In this document: in pieces, positions 21,901 to 33,600 of the stretch
How positions within the stretch are numbered: the stretch's first letter is position 1
Layout of the letters: every line of letters starts with the position of its first letter
NCBI RefSeq assembly: GCF_030253575.1
Contig: NC_080569.1
Location: 9,367,501-9,431,500 of the forward strand
Direction of reading: 5' to 3'
Source of the DNA: Rhododendron vialii
Taxonomy: Eukaryota > Streptophyta > Magnoliopsida > Ericales > Ericaceae
Length of the DNA stretch: 64,000 bases
Notes under the pieces: model-generated
What the model saw: only the letters and a program-made list of their open reading frames with translations
Database searches by the model: none
What the model was told of the DNA's origin: nothing
Position numbers and translations under genes: made by a program

Positions 21901-22957
21901 ATTTTGTCACACCCTCTGAGCCTCTTCTTTCTCAACTCAAGATTGTGTTAGTTGAATTTAATTGACTTTCAATGTTCTCTCCAACATTTATGGAAGTAAA
22001 AGGGGTGGGAGTGGGACCGATGGATTTTGCATCATGCACATCAATCTGTTTAGTGTGAAAATGCATTTTTACTTCGGATTTATGGAAAATGTATTCTCTG
22101 TTTTAAAAGAATGTCCAAATGTGGAAAATTGACCAAGAAGACAACTACTTATACTCACTGACAATTTCAAATGAAGTCTTAGAAACATGCTCAAGGAGTT
22201 AATTGTTGGAATTTCAGTTTCTCAGGTAGAGCATGGGATTCTACATCTGGTTAACCCTGGAAATCCTCGAATTACTGTATTGGTGGATTGTCAAGGGTTG
22301 TCACCTCTGAGATTTCCCATGCAAATGATGAGATCATGTTTTTCGATTTTTCAAGAGCACTTCCCTGGTCGTCTTGGCTTTGTGTTTGTCATACGGGTTC
22401 CTCCAGTTGTTCGAGTTATTGCACACGCTGTAACCAAAGTAAGCTTCTTCGTTTCATGGGGACTGTGCTATTTTTTCACCTTCTTTTTCCATTTTCTAGA
22501 TATTATGATTTGAAACCATTCGTTTTTCGAAAGCTTGGGTTTCTGTTTACATCCATATAAGGCTTTTGGCTCTTTCCTTCAGGTTTTGAAACCTGGCACT
22601 CGAGAAAAGCTTAAAATTGTAGGGGAGATGTACCAGAAGATTCTCGCGGAGAACTTTCAGACACTCCCATCATATCTTGGTGGCACATGCACGTGTGAGA
22701 GATGCTCAAACCGCCTCATTTGCAATATCAGACTCCGTCAAATAAACAACACCAGCAAAACTGAGAGAAAAGCAGATGTCAACGGTTGTGAGGACATACC
22801 ATCACCTCGTCAAAGTAATCTGACAAATATGCACATGAATGGCAATTGTGACCAGGCATTGCGAGCTTCTGTGATAGCCGTCCTAGTTTTCTGGGTCCTA
22901 ATCGCTTTCCTTGCAGGAATATACAATCCTGAAAGCCATCCGGCTCTGCCTTTCTAA
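18946..22957 (+). CDS. SEC14-like CRAL-TRIO lipid-transfer family protein
   Basis: Six exons were placed: 18946-19296, 20218-20390, 20818-20916, 21497-21753, 22218-22438, 22583-22957, all with GT-AG introns. They total 1476 bp and 491 residues. The start is the first ATG after an in-frame TAA at 18925. Residues about 60-150 are a helical region (FSKARCP..YPPLRWIQRWAPFKG) followed by a Ser-rich linker. Residues about 240-400 match the CRAL-TRIO fold, for example HGVDVNCRPCLIVRLG, ITVLVDCQGLSPLR, and a C-terminal KLKIVGEMYQK..LPSYLGG. A Cys cluster CTCERC lies at 403-408, and a single hydrophobic span (462-481) sits near the C-terminus. It probably binds or moves a phospholipid at a membrane to which the tail anchors it; the ligand cannot be read from sequence. 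A long leader intron with three insertions probably lies upstream. Confidence 0.85.
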
Positions 22958-23017
22958 GGTAAAGAGAACAACCCTTTTTTCACTTCCCTTTGATCAATGA
23001 TTTTGTTTAATGACAAC

Positions 23018-23189
23018 CAGGGTTTTAAATAGAGGCTGTCAAATATCGTATTGGCCATTACGTAACAGGATTTTGGACGTCCGATACTGTTATATACTTG
23101 CATATCAGCCCAATACGGTCCGATATCGGCCGATACATGGCCGTATCACCGATACCATACATTTCGTGATACCGCAATTTGAAACCCTG
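23018..23189. mobile_element. hAT-type MITE
   Basis: The ends are CAGGGTTTTAAAT and, inverted, CAGGGTTTCAAAT. They are flanked by ATGACAAC and ATGAAAAC, an 8-bp duplication with one mismatch. The 172-bp body is rich in CGATAC/GTATCG palindromic words. It lies just 3' of the SEC14-like gene, within its likely 3' untranslated region or downstream flank. Confidence 0.75.
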
Positions 23190-23197
23190 ATGAAAAC

Positions 23198-26133
23198 TGA
23201 TAACAACTACAGGGTGCATGTATATGGTTGTATGAAAATTTTCTTTCTACTCACTTAGATGTCCGTAAACAAATCAAATAATGCTATTTTTTTAGCTTAA
23301 TATCTTCTGGTTGAAGCATGAAGGTGGTTTTGGCAGCCGGCCACCATACATGTTCAACAGAAAATACACGACTATTTCAAAAGAGAATTGAAGTCAGTGG
23401 GAATATTTCCCCCTTGGTCTTGAAAAAAACTTGTAGTTATAGCCTTCCAAACTATCTCCGTTTGCATTGGATGCCATATGCACTGTCAACAGCCATTGAC
23501 AATCACATGGCTTACCATAACTTTGTAGCATGCAAAATATGAGCCATTTATTCAACCCTGCCTACTTTCATCAATTGGCTATTTCTACTGCAATTACCAC
23601 TACTATTATATGAACCTTTTAGAATTATCAAAAGCTTAGGACTTCTAGTTTAAAATCCAGGAGTATCTCTTGGACCCGACATAATATGTAAGGCGAGAGG
23701 ATGCAAAACAACAGAGGAAGCTCAGGGGGAAGGTAGAAATTGGGGATTGTGACTGTCTTTGGGTTATTAAAGTAGTAAGGCTTGGAAGTATGGTCATATA
23801 AGCATATAAAATGGGGATTAGAAACAAGTACTGATTAGACTTTGCACGGCAAGAAATTAGCAATAGTTTCAACCTCTTTGGAAATGAACAAAGGAACTCC
23901 CCCGGAGGGTGAGGTGCAAATTCTTCTTGAAATTTTTTCTGACTATTATTAATGCAGCTTCGTGTTAATTTCATTGGTACAGTATATGCAACTTCCTGTT
24001 AACTTAAACTTTTTCCTGTTCATTTCCTTGGTCCAAATTCTTGTTTTATTTTTTTCCTCAGGGTTGCTAATCCTTTAAGATTTTCCTAAAATTGTAGATA
24101 AATTTCTGCCCAGGACGAAGGCATTGGTTTAATAAGGATCTAAGTAAATGACTAACTAAAACACCAGTATCATGTCTCATGCTAGTTGTTACTTATGTCT
24201 CTCCACGCTCACTGTCATGTTACGCTATTATCTCTGAGGCATGTACAAGAATAAGTGTGATTTGTCGTTGCCGTGATAAGCGGAGTTTTGAACAATTATG
24301 ATTTCTCTAAGGTATGAAAGAAGTTACAATCCAAGAAGATGGGACTAGTGATGCCGTGTTATATTGGTATACGGTTTAAATGGGTGTTTTTGTTTTCCAG
24401 GTTTGTATACCACGTGTACATATATATGCAGAACTGAGGACCTTTCCCGCTTCTCATGCTTCTCATACAACGATTTTCTCACAAATACTTTTGGAGCATC
24501 TTTTTTGAACTGCATTGGAAGAAGGTGGATTAAACGCATAAACATCTGGTCACACCCAATGTTCAAGGTTTCTATTTGAATAGATACTGGTGCAGTATTG
24601 TTTTATTGTGTAGCTTAGTTTTCCGGGTGTGGTTTTATGTGAAAATTAGATTCTCTTCTCGACAGTTTTTCCCAATCAAATGTTTTTTTCTGTTGCATGT
24701 AAGAATATGTTGAAGCAGAAGTCGATCAAAGTGAATGTAAGCAATTCAGCAATTCAGATTCATCGGTTCCCTGTAAAAAGTAAAAACCCAGTGTGGCAAA
24801 GATAGAACCACGAATATAAGTCAACAGGTGTAATGGGCTTTGTCCTAATAGGTGTGATTGGGTTTTGTCCCGTCTGGCTGTACTTTTCAATCTTGATTGG
24901 AATTTCTTTTCCCTTAATTAAATGTTACTTTTACCGATAAAAAAAAAGATAGAACCATGGATTCAAAATTTTAATGTGGAATGGGAAAGTTTACTGGTGG
25001 AAGCTTTCCGTCGTGTTCTGTTGTGCGTCTTATAATCGAGCAATACTGAGGACATCGAGTAACATTTGTTTCATTTTTTTTTAAGAAAGGACCATATGAA
25101 GAGAAACCGATGAATTGGACCATATAAATGGAGTTCGATTTTGTTCACTCTTACCAAATGAGAGTGAATATTATCCTCACTTTTATTGGTTCTTTTTAAC
25201 TTGCAGGGCTCACTAGATTTTACCGTAGTAAGCATTAAAACCTCAAAATATGGAAATGATGCAAGATGCAATTATTTGGAATTATTCCCTGCAACTCAAG
25301 GAGTAAAAGAAATTGCACTCTTTTTTTCATAGAAAAAGAAATTGAGCGGTAGCCCAGTTAGTAAAGTAACACACACATAGTTCATGAAATTATCAATTGC
25401 ACTTTCTTTTTTATCATCCGTACTTTATTTTTCATGTGTTTTTTATTCACATGAAATTATTGTTTTACGTGACGGGTTCTTATGTCCTGACTTTTCACCG
25501 GCTTGCATTTGCAGTAGGTGCCATTGTCTAGTTTGTGGTAGATTTGGTTCACGGCTTTATCTTTTGATGATTTATGTACTGCCCCTTAGGGCTTTGATAT
25601 ATGGTATTGCCTGTTTAAAAAAAATATATAAATTTATCATTTTATGCTCTCATTAATTTATCTGATCACGCATCAAAAGATAATGTAGTAAATTCACGTG
25701 AGAAAACACAAAATAAAAAAGTGTGTGGATGGATAGAACGAGGGACCTATATTTGATGGCACGCGGCGTGGGCTGGCTATTGCAACCATGTGGCTTATTG
25801 GGCCGGTCCAATTTACAGCTATAACCCCACTGGGCTTTATTTGGTTTGGATTTTGAGAAAAGTTTTTGGGATAATGAGTTGAAAGAGATGGATAGAAAAA
25901 TGAGAATAATAATTGAAATAACAAAACTTATTTAGGATCGTGTGCACAGAAAAAGGTTGTGTCTAGAGACCCAAAGCGAACTCTAATTATCACCCTTTTG
26001 ACATTCAATTCTTTCCACCGCCGTTGAAAACCTCCGCTTTTCCACCATCGTCTTTTGGGTTCTTCTGCGTGTTTATTGTTAATTTGAATAGTTTATCTTG
26101 TAGGGCATACGTAGTAGTGTATCCACGAAAAAA
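23198..26133. other. Intergenic, no gene recognised
   Basis: I see no exon chain or RNA gene. Open frames are short, AT-rich and without family resemblance. The 3' untranslated end of the SEC14-like gene may reach into the left part. Confidence 0.45.
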
Positions 26134-26275
26134 TAAACTTGATTGGACATCAATCGTTATATCAAAAAATCAATTTTGTTTTGTAAAATGAACAAAATTA
26201 CTGACAAAATCATACCATCTTTTAATAAACCAAAATTCAAATTTTAATATATTTATCGATGTCCGATCAAGCTTT
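26134..26275. mobile_element. Small MITE-like inverted repeat
   Basis: AAACTTGATTGGACATCAAT at the left faces ATCGATGTCCGATCAAGCTT at the right, with an AT-rich loop of about 100 bp. No target duplication was confirmed. Downstream, at 26449-26516, an imperfect 34-bp unit beginning GTGTCCRCGAAAGTAAATGA occurs twice in tandem. Confidence 0.4.
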
Positions 26276-26649
26276 TTTTTTGCAAGGCAGTACCACTTTG
26301 CGGGTTCAAAAATATAAACGGTCCAGATTAAACTACTAGATGCTCAGTGGGGCCCACAATGGGCTATGATGGAAAAATGAGGTTTTACATCAACGGTGGA
26401 TAAAATTTAGAGGATTGGTATCAAATCAATGACATCCAAACCATGAAAGTGTCCGCGAAAGTAAATGAATGATCTAGATTCAGTGTCCACGAAAGTAAAT
26501 GAATGGTCCAAATTCGTGGTCCCGATGTCATTCTCTTTTTTGATTCTCTAATTTGTTCACTGACTTATTATTTACTACGTTATATTTTCGAAAAGTAGAT
26601 CCTATCATTTTTTTTAAAAGTTATTCTCCTCTCTTTTAGATCCCAATAA

Positions 26650-26955
26650 GACTAAGGATACCGACCAAAAGGGACCCCGACCAGTTACAGACGGCGCGTC
26701 GGGCCACTCCAACCACAGACGGCTAATTCGAACTGTCTAATAAGTCTAAAAAAAAATAACCGTGTGGACCCACACAAGAATTAACGGCATCTAATGTGTG
26801 TAGGTGTTCGATTCAAACACCTTATTTTTTCTCGTATATATGTACGTGGGCTCACTCGGTCTTTTTTTAAAATTTTTGAATAATTCGGATCAGCTGTCCG
26901 GTGACCCAGCATGCCGTCGGTTGGTCGGGGGCCCTTTTGGTCGGTATCCTTTAGC
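26650..26955. mobile_element. Foldback MITE, diverged copy of the 48438 family
   Basis: The left end ACTAAGGATACCGACC faces GGTCGGTATCCTTTAGC. The arms hold GACGG blocks, a poly-A stretch, and a TGTGTAGGTGTTCGAT core. The order and wording parallel the near-perfect palindrome at 48438-48831, but this copy is clearly older. It ends about 185 bp upstream of the histone H2B TATA box. Confidence 0.65.
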
Positions 26956-27092
26956 ATCTCACACCACGTCAGCAATCCGAGTCGCAATTTAACCCACAAA
27001 CCAACCAACCCCTCACACATTGCCACAAAGCCGTCGATTATCTCTTTTCCCACAAAGAAAAATAAACGGCGATCCCTACTGCCAGCTCACCC

Positions 27093-27148
27093 ATCCGCGT
27101 CAATCTCTACCCAACCAATCAAAACAAATCACATACACCTATAAATAC
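27093..27148 (+). promoter_or_regulatory. Histone H2B copy 1 promoter elements
   Basis: ATCCGCG at 27093-27099 is seven of eight bases of the inverted plant histone octamer CGCGGATC. CCAATC lies at 27115-27120 and a TATA box CTATAAATAC at 27139-27148. This TATA wording recurs at H2B copy 2. The set fits S-phase-linked expression. Confidence 0.65.
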
Positions 27149-27257
27149 AAAACCCTCCCCGTTTGTTTCTCCATCGCAAAAAACTCCCGTCGCCTCTCGT
27201 TTAATCTCTCATCAATCCCAAATACTCTCTCTAAATTCTCCCTCTCTCCTGATTTCA

Positions 27258-27704
27258 ATGGCACCCAAGGCCGAGAAGAAGCCCGCAGAGAAGAAGCCGG
27301 CGGAGGAGAAGAAGACCCCCGCAGCAGAGAAGGCCCCGGCGGAGAAGAAGCCCAAGGCCGGGAAGAAGCTGCCCAAGGACGCCTCCGCCGCGGCCGGCGA
27401 GAAGAAGAAGAAGAGGTCGAAGAAGAGCGTGGAGACGTACAAGATCTACATCTTCAAGGTGCTGAAACAGGTCCACCCCGATATAGGGATCTCGAGCAAG
27501 GCCATGGGGATCATGAACAGCTTCATCAACGATATCTTCGAGAAGCTGGCTCAGGAGGCGTCCAGGCTGGCCAGGTACAACAAGAAGCCCACGATCACTT
27601 CCCGGGAGATACAGACGGCGGTGAGGCTTGTGTTGCCTGGTGAATTGGCCAAGCACGCCGTGTCTGAGGGCACCAAGGCCGTGACCAAGTTCACTAGCTC
27701 TTGA
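27258..27704 (+). CDS. H2B: Histone H2B (copy 1)
   Basis: This encodes a core nucleosome protein that pairs with H2A. It is one exon, 148 residues, of usual plant length. The N-terminal tail (residues 1-55) is rich in Lys, Ala and Pro with repeated EKKPAE words. The histone fold follows from [20 protein letters not shown] to the C-terminal AVTKFTSS. It contains the conserved [20 protein letters not shown] and the TKAVTK stretch whose Lys is ubiquitinated in plants. The start is the ATG in AATGGCACCC, about 110 bp after the TATA box. It differs from copy 2 (56386-56832) at one residue, Pro21 versus Ala21. Codon use is strongly GC-biased compared with the surrounding AT-rich DNA. Confidence 0.97.
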   Translation: MAPKAEKKPAEKKPAEEKKTPAAEKAPAEKKPKAGKKLPKDASAAAGEKKKKRSKKSVETYKIYIFKVLKQVHPDIGISSKAMGIMNSFINDIFEKLAQEASRLARYNKKPTITSREIQTAVRLVLPGELAKHAVSEGTKAVTKFTSS

Positions 27705-29826
27705 ATTTGGGGGTGGAAACTAGGGTTAGGGTATCGTTTTAGTATCTTCTGTGTTATGACTTCTTTTTCTGTCTTTCGATTTCGTATGAATTGGACGTTT
27801 CTTGTAAGTACGGTTTCTTTGTTTTGGAATGAAAGTATGGTTTAAGTCTAATCTGATATTTTTGCTGCCCTTTTCCATCGTTGTGGGGTATGGGTATGAG
27901 ATGGCTAAAATTTGGTACATACAGATAAGAAAGTTTTTTGAATTGTGGTGAAAATCTGTTGCTCGTCCTGTACGTATGCTTGTTAATTGTTTGTTACTGG
28001 TGCTGGTAAGTGGTAGTTTGATTTTGTTTGGGGTTTGTGTGGCTGTAATTGCTATTCAAATTTTCTCATGGATTGGTATTTGCTTGCGACTATAATGGTT
28101 GATATATTCCTATGGTATATAAAAGTTGCATTGCTGGGCATATCAGTGAATGTTTATATGTTTAGAAGATTGCTTGTATGTGGGAAATCTGCTGCAGGTT
28201 ACCGGATAATAGGCAATTTGATAGTGTTTTACAAAAGATGTTTCCAACATGATATTGCATGGGTTACTTACTCCTGTTACTGTACGCTTTAAGGATTGAG
28301 AAAACATGATTGCAAGGTAGGTAGTTTCATTGTATTGTGTTGCACATACTGTTATACTTCTGCACTGTGAGAAATATAGCCTACCACGACTCAGGGTCAA
28401 TAAGCATTGGACGTACTTTGTCATGGACTTGAAACAAAAGAATCTTGTTCTTCATTTGATGGCATGTACAATTGCTGACTCTTCTGTTAGTTGTGGTTAT
28501 GGCTTTTGAAAACTGCTGAAAGCTCTGTTGGGTTCATCTATGGTTTGCGAAGATTTGCTATTTAGATTACTACTGCAAACACTTCACCAAATCCGGCTAT
28601 GCCTTCTCATTGCTGGTTCTAACTTCTAACATTGGACACAGAGCATTGTAACTGTACTTAAAAGTTTCCTTTGATCTACGTCCAATATATTTGCAATAAA
28701 AAGGGGAGGAACGTGTATTATTTGGTTCTTCGCATTCAGCTGATTCCGTTTCACCCTGCATTTTTCGCGTTAATGGAGCGAAGACAAAAGTAGATTGGAG
28801 AAGTATCACCCAGGCATTGCAAATTAATTGATTTTGTCTCTTATACTTATATTAGTTTGCTCTTTTGTAATGCTATAGCCATTGTGTGCTTGATCTTGGT
28901 GCTCTTTTGCGTAACAAGGAAGACAATACGGCCCTATACTGGTTGGGCCGAACAGATAAAAACTTGGTGAGTGGTGGTAAGGAGTGATTCCAATACACAG
29001 GATGGTGTGCAGTTGTGTATAATTCCGTGTCCCAACTTTTTGCCTTCTTCAGCTACTCCACTTTAAATCCTCCATTACAGTCCACACATGGATGCATTGT
29101 CATCTCAGATGCAACCAAACTGTTATCTCCAAGGAGATATGATCGAGCTGCAGGAAATTCATCCCCGATGCTTGAAGTGCTGAGGGTTCTCATCTAGACT
29201 GCTGAGACATCAACTTGAGATAGTTTTGAGTGTGGTTTCTTTTCTTGATTAATAAGTTGCTTTTCTGAGCTACAACAAAACATCGTGATGATTGAAAATG
29301 AAAAAATGGGACAACACAATGAGGTGTTCTTATTTTACTGTATGTGTGCCATGGGCTTCGCGTCAAAATGAACTCACGTGAGTTCCCTCACTTGGTAACA
29401 AAACAAAACAAAAAAAGTGTGTGCAGGTCGCGGAAGATATTTTGGTATTTTGGTATCTATTTTTCGGCCATTACTACTTATGTGGATTGGAGCGCAGACA
29501 CTGCTTTAGCTCTTCCTACTGGTGGGGATACTGATTCCGATTGTTGATTTGCTGCTCTATATTTTCATTAAAACCAACGAAGGATGTAAAACCCACAAAA
29601 CTAGTGTCTTCACTTGAGAACCTTTGGTCAGTTGCAGTGTTGCACAACCCCGTCATCTCTAGTTGGAGCACGTGAAGCACAATATTTCCACGCACGAGCA
29701 AAACAAGGCAAGCTTTGAGTTGGTGGCCTTAGAGCATCTCTATTTCACACTTGAGCACATTTTTTTGGCTCTGATATTATGTAACTAACAAGAATTTTTT
29801 AGGGTTTTTTTTTTTTTTTTTTGCAA
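27705..29826. other. Intergenic after H2B copy 1
   Basis: The first 200-300 bp are probably the H2B 3' untranslated region. The remainder shows no recognisable gene; short frames here have no family resemblance. Confidence 0.45.
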
Positions 29827-30008
29827 AAATGATTTTCACACCCCTTTTAACAATTCCCACTCTCTTTTTTATGTCTTCATCTACATGAATTTACATTGTT
29901 ACCATTGAAAGTGTGAAAAAGTGTATTAAAAGAATGGCAGATAGTAAACTCATAAGAACAAAGACATAAAAGAGAGTGTAAATCGTAAAAAGAGGTGTGA
30001 AAATCACT
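29827..30008. mobile_element. MITE-like inverted repeat
   Basis: AAAATGATTTTCACACCCCT at the left faces AGAGGTGTGAAAATCACTTT at the right, with CACTCTCTTTT words mirrored inside. It is about 180 bp and non-coding. A looser relative appears at 39576-39872. Confidence 0.6.
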
Positions 30009-30601
30009 TTTTTTTTTTTTGTTCCATTTGAATCTTCGAAATCAAACATTAATTTGTCAATAGCTAGAACCACAAGAAATGAGACACTTCATAACTTCTT
30101 TTTTTTTTTTTGATAAGTCACTTCATAACTTGTTACAATAGAGTTTCGTTTCTTCTTATTTGTACAATGCAAGAAACGTTGTTATTCCCTAACCTTGGAG
30201 ATTGGTGATAGAGGTGGTGCATGAAAGCGTAATCCTGTAGCGGTACGAGCCAGTAAGTTCCTTTTTTTTTTTTCTTTTTTTTTTTACACCAGTTAAGTAC
30301 CTTTTTTTTTAATTATCAGAAATACAATTTTCATAAACTAGTTAGAAGGCCAAAATTCCATAATTAAAAGGTAACAATAAAAAAGAAACAAAACAGAAAG
30401 GAGCCCAAGGGGATATGTAATCTGAATTGAAATCCTCGTTTTAATTTCTGTAGCATAAGATCTACATAACATTTTTTTACAGGGAAAGGTGATCAAGCGA
30501 ACACTCACAACACACATTCACAACGCAGACAAAGAAGGCTTTCGTAAAGTTACAAAATAATTTTTACATGAGGTTGGATATGAAAAAATCAAGAATAAAC
30601 T

Positions 30602-33600
30602 TTAGGATTTCCTTGGTTTTATCAACTTCTCCCAAACAGAGAAAATCAAGCTAAATATATAGTACAGTACCGCCTGAACGCAAGACATAATAAAGTTCCA
30701 ACAGGAAGAGGGCCAGTACCATGGATATAGCAGCCGAAAAAACAAGCTTATAAGGTGCCGAGGGTAACGCCCAACCTGAATCAAAGCATCACGCCAAACA
30801 TCGAAAACGAGTCGAAACAATCAACAATCTGGTGACAAAACTGAGTAATGGTACCAAATTACTGCCATGCATAGAGAAACGAATTTCACGTCCATACTTC
30901 GCATAGTAACTACTGAGCCCTATTACGCGATTATGAGGTGGACACGACACATGATGCTCTTATTGATCTTGTAGTCTATTTAGTTGCTTTTTTCATTTGT
31001 AGTTAATTCGTATCCTGTAAACTATTTCTCCTATTTTCTTTTCTAGGTAGTTATTGCCTTACCCTTGAAAAGAAAAAAAAGACTGAACAAACAAACAGCA
31101 ACCATTCCAAACCAGGTGGTTTGGTTTGGGTTTTAAGCGTGTGGTTCGGTCTCAATTAACGGAATTAGAAACCATATCAAATTGTTTGGTTTGTGGAGTT
31201 CTATTAATGGTTCTCTTTCCATACCAATCTGAACCTTAAAAATTTATACAGACATGTACACATATAAACGTATTTATGTGAGTTTTATTAAGGTACACTC
31301 TATCAAAATAGACGGTCTTAGATGACTTTGAGTGACGGGATTTTCATACCTTTTGCTGAGTTTAATGAATTAGTTCAAAAACAAGTTTTATTTGATCTTT
31401 TTACGCAATTCTTGAGTTTTAAATGGTATGGAGACGTGATATTTCAACTTAATTAAAAAAATGCTCTCGGTCTACATAAAGCTAGCTACATCCCAGCATG
31501 GCAGATGTATCTCATCCAGGCGAAGCGTCATTCTGGCAAGAATCCGCTGTGGAAACTCGACAGAAAGTCTGATCAACGAGGGAAGGTTGGAACTTAGGCT
31601 GGAAACTGGACAGAGAGTCTGATCAACGAGGCAAGGTTGGAACTTAGGCTGGGTCTGTCAAAAAGTCAAAAAAAATCGTAAGAGAAGCAAGGCCCACAGA
31701 AGGTTGGGAAGTCGTACGCCCAGTTCACCAGGTTCTACCACGGAAGGACCCAATCATAGTCAAAATCAGAGTTTGATCCTGGCTCGGAAGGAACGCTAGC
31801 TATATGCTTAACACATGCAAGTCTAACGTTGTTTTTGGGGAGCTGGGCAGAAGGAAAAGAGACTCCTAGCTACAGGTAGCTTGTCTCGCCAATCTTAACC
31901 TTACGAGCAAGCAATTGTGTGCAGGTTATTGTGAATAGTGAATACTTGATATCAATATCAACAAAATTATGATCACCCACAAATTGGCACATCTGTAACC
32001 GAGGTAAATTCAATAAAGAAGGCTACTCACGGGAAAAAGGAAATCTAATGCTTCCCAAGCTGCATGACGAACAACTCTCGTTGGATACATTGGACCACCA
32101 GGAGACGTGAAGCTATACAAGCAAGCTTTCAATCTTGTACTTGTGGTCATTCTCAGTTCCATACCTGCGGAGATAAGCCATGCTGCTTTGATCAGAATAA
32201 TCTGGCCTAACCATGTTTATGATAAATAAGACTCTAGACCAATCTTTTTAGATAGACAACGATGAACCATAATATACGTCATCAATGGAATACAACTTAC
32301 CCTGGAGAACTGTAATCTGTGAAAGGTAATGTAACAGCACTGGCTCTACCTTCAATTTCTGAAGCTGATGAATTTGGAAATTTGTGAACATATTAAAAGG
32401 CGTCTCCGTGAGCAATAATACACTTGAAATCATCAAATGAAAGAATCTCTAAAGAGACTTCCAAACTCTTACCTGATCAGTGAGTTCAATAACAAAATTA
32501 TCAGCTGGACCTCCCACAAAAAACGCAGTCGGAAAATCAGGAAAATGCTTCAAGAAGCTTTCAAGCTTGTCAGCTGGAAAATGAAAAAATTGAGCCAAAT
32601 CAAACAAACAAACAAGCTCAAATGCTGAAGAATCTATATTTGACTTCCAACAGCCAAGTTGAAGTACTGATAATGCATACCTAAGTTGTAAAATAATATG
32701 AACCTTGATAGTAGAAGAAACAGATCTCGTTGGGCCTGAAAATAGTGGAGGATTTACAGTTTAAACTTCTGCTACTTAGTACTTACAGTATGTCATGTGC
32801 AAAATATAGATCCATGCCTGACCTGAAGAGGAATTTTCTTTAATCGCTCGGGGACCAAAGCCACTTCCTCCAGAAGATACTGAATCAAAGGGAGAGGATC
32901 ACAGTGAAGCAAAGCATCTTCATCATATCTTTCAAACAATATAAAGTTCAACATTGATAGAATATCAGATCCCTAGAAAAGGAATCCTACCCAGAAGAGA
33001 GATTGAAAACGCCTTGTGTTTGTTTGGATGTCGATCCTGCAGTTAAGCATGTTACACATTTACAGAAAAGAAATATGTATCCTCTCAGTTTTATCCCTCT
33101 TATCCCTTTTTGCTTTTTGCAGAAAGTGTATAGTACGATATTATTGCGATAAACAAAAATTAAGGGCTCAAGTAAAGGAAACACTCAATGACAAAGGTGC
33201 GTGCGGCACCATTGACCCATGAACACCACATTATTGGTTTCTCATTGTATAGGAGTTGGAACATAGGCAATCCAGTACCTTAATGACAGTTAAGTGATTA
33301 AATTAAGAGGAAAATATCGTAATCAAAAAAGCTAATCTGATTCAACCTTAACAAAACCAGACTTCCAAGGATCAACTAGTACATGCTGATGCTTCTTCAA
33401 GAATAGGAGCAATCAACAGCTACAGAAACAAATATCTATGGGATGTTCCACTGCTTTAACAGGTAATAACCGCCAATTCTGACATGCAGAATTTGCCCTT
33501 TTTTCCTGGCATTCCTGGGCATATTTGCAGGATACTCCTAAGAGGGCCACACCCACATTCCCAGCGGATCACAAACAAATTACAAGAAAGACACACCAAG

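Noticed and set aside
27020-27656. 207- and 133-residue frames overlapping H2B copy 1
   Set aside because: They are shadows of the H2B coding sequence in other frames, rich in Arg/Glu/Gly or Leu/Gly as expected from AAG/GAG codon runs.
31764-31890. A ribosomal RNA gene
   Set aside because: Only the first part of mitochondrial rrn18 is present, with changes and an abrupt end, and it lies inside a nuclear intron. It is an organelle-derived fragment.
32879-32958. An alternative, longer exon 6 of the 11-exon gene reading RYDEDALLHCDPLPLIQ
   Set aside because: Its phase does not join exon 5 (TGG at phase 0) without a stop. The acceptor at CTTTGATTCAG gives SLFW-YLLEEVALVP in phase.
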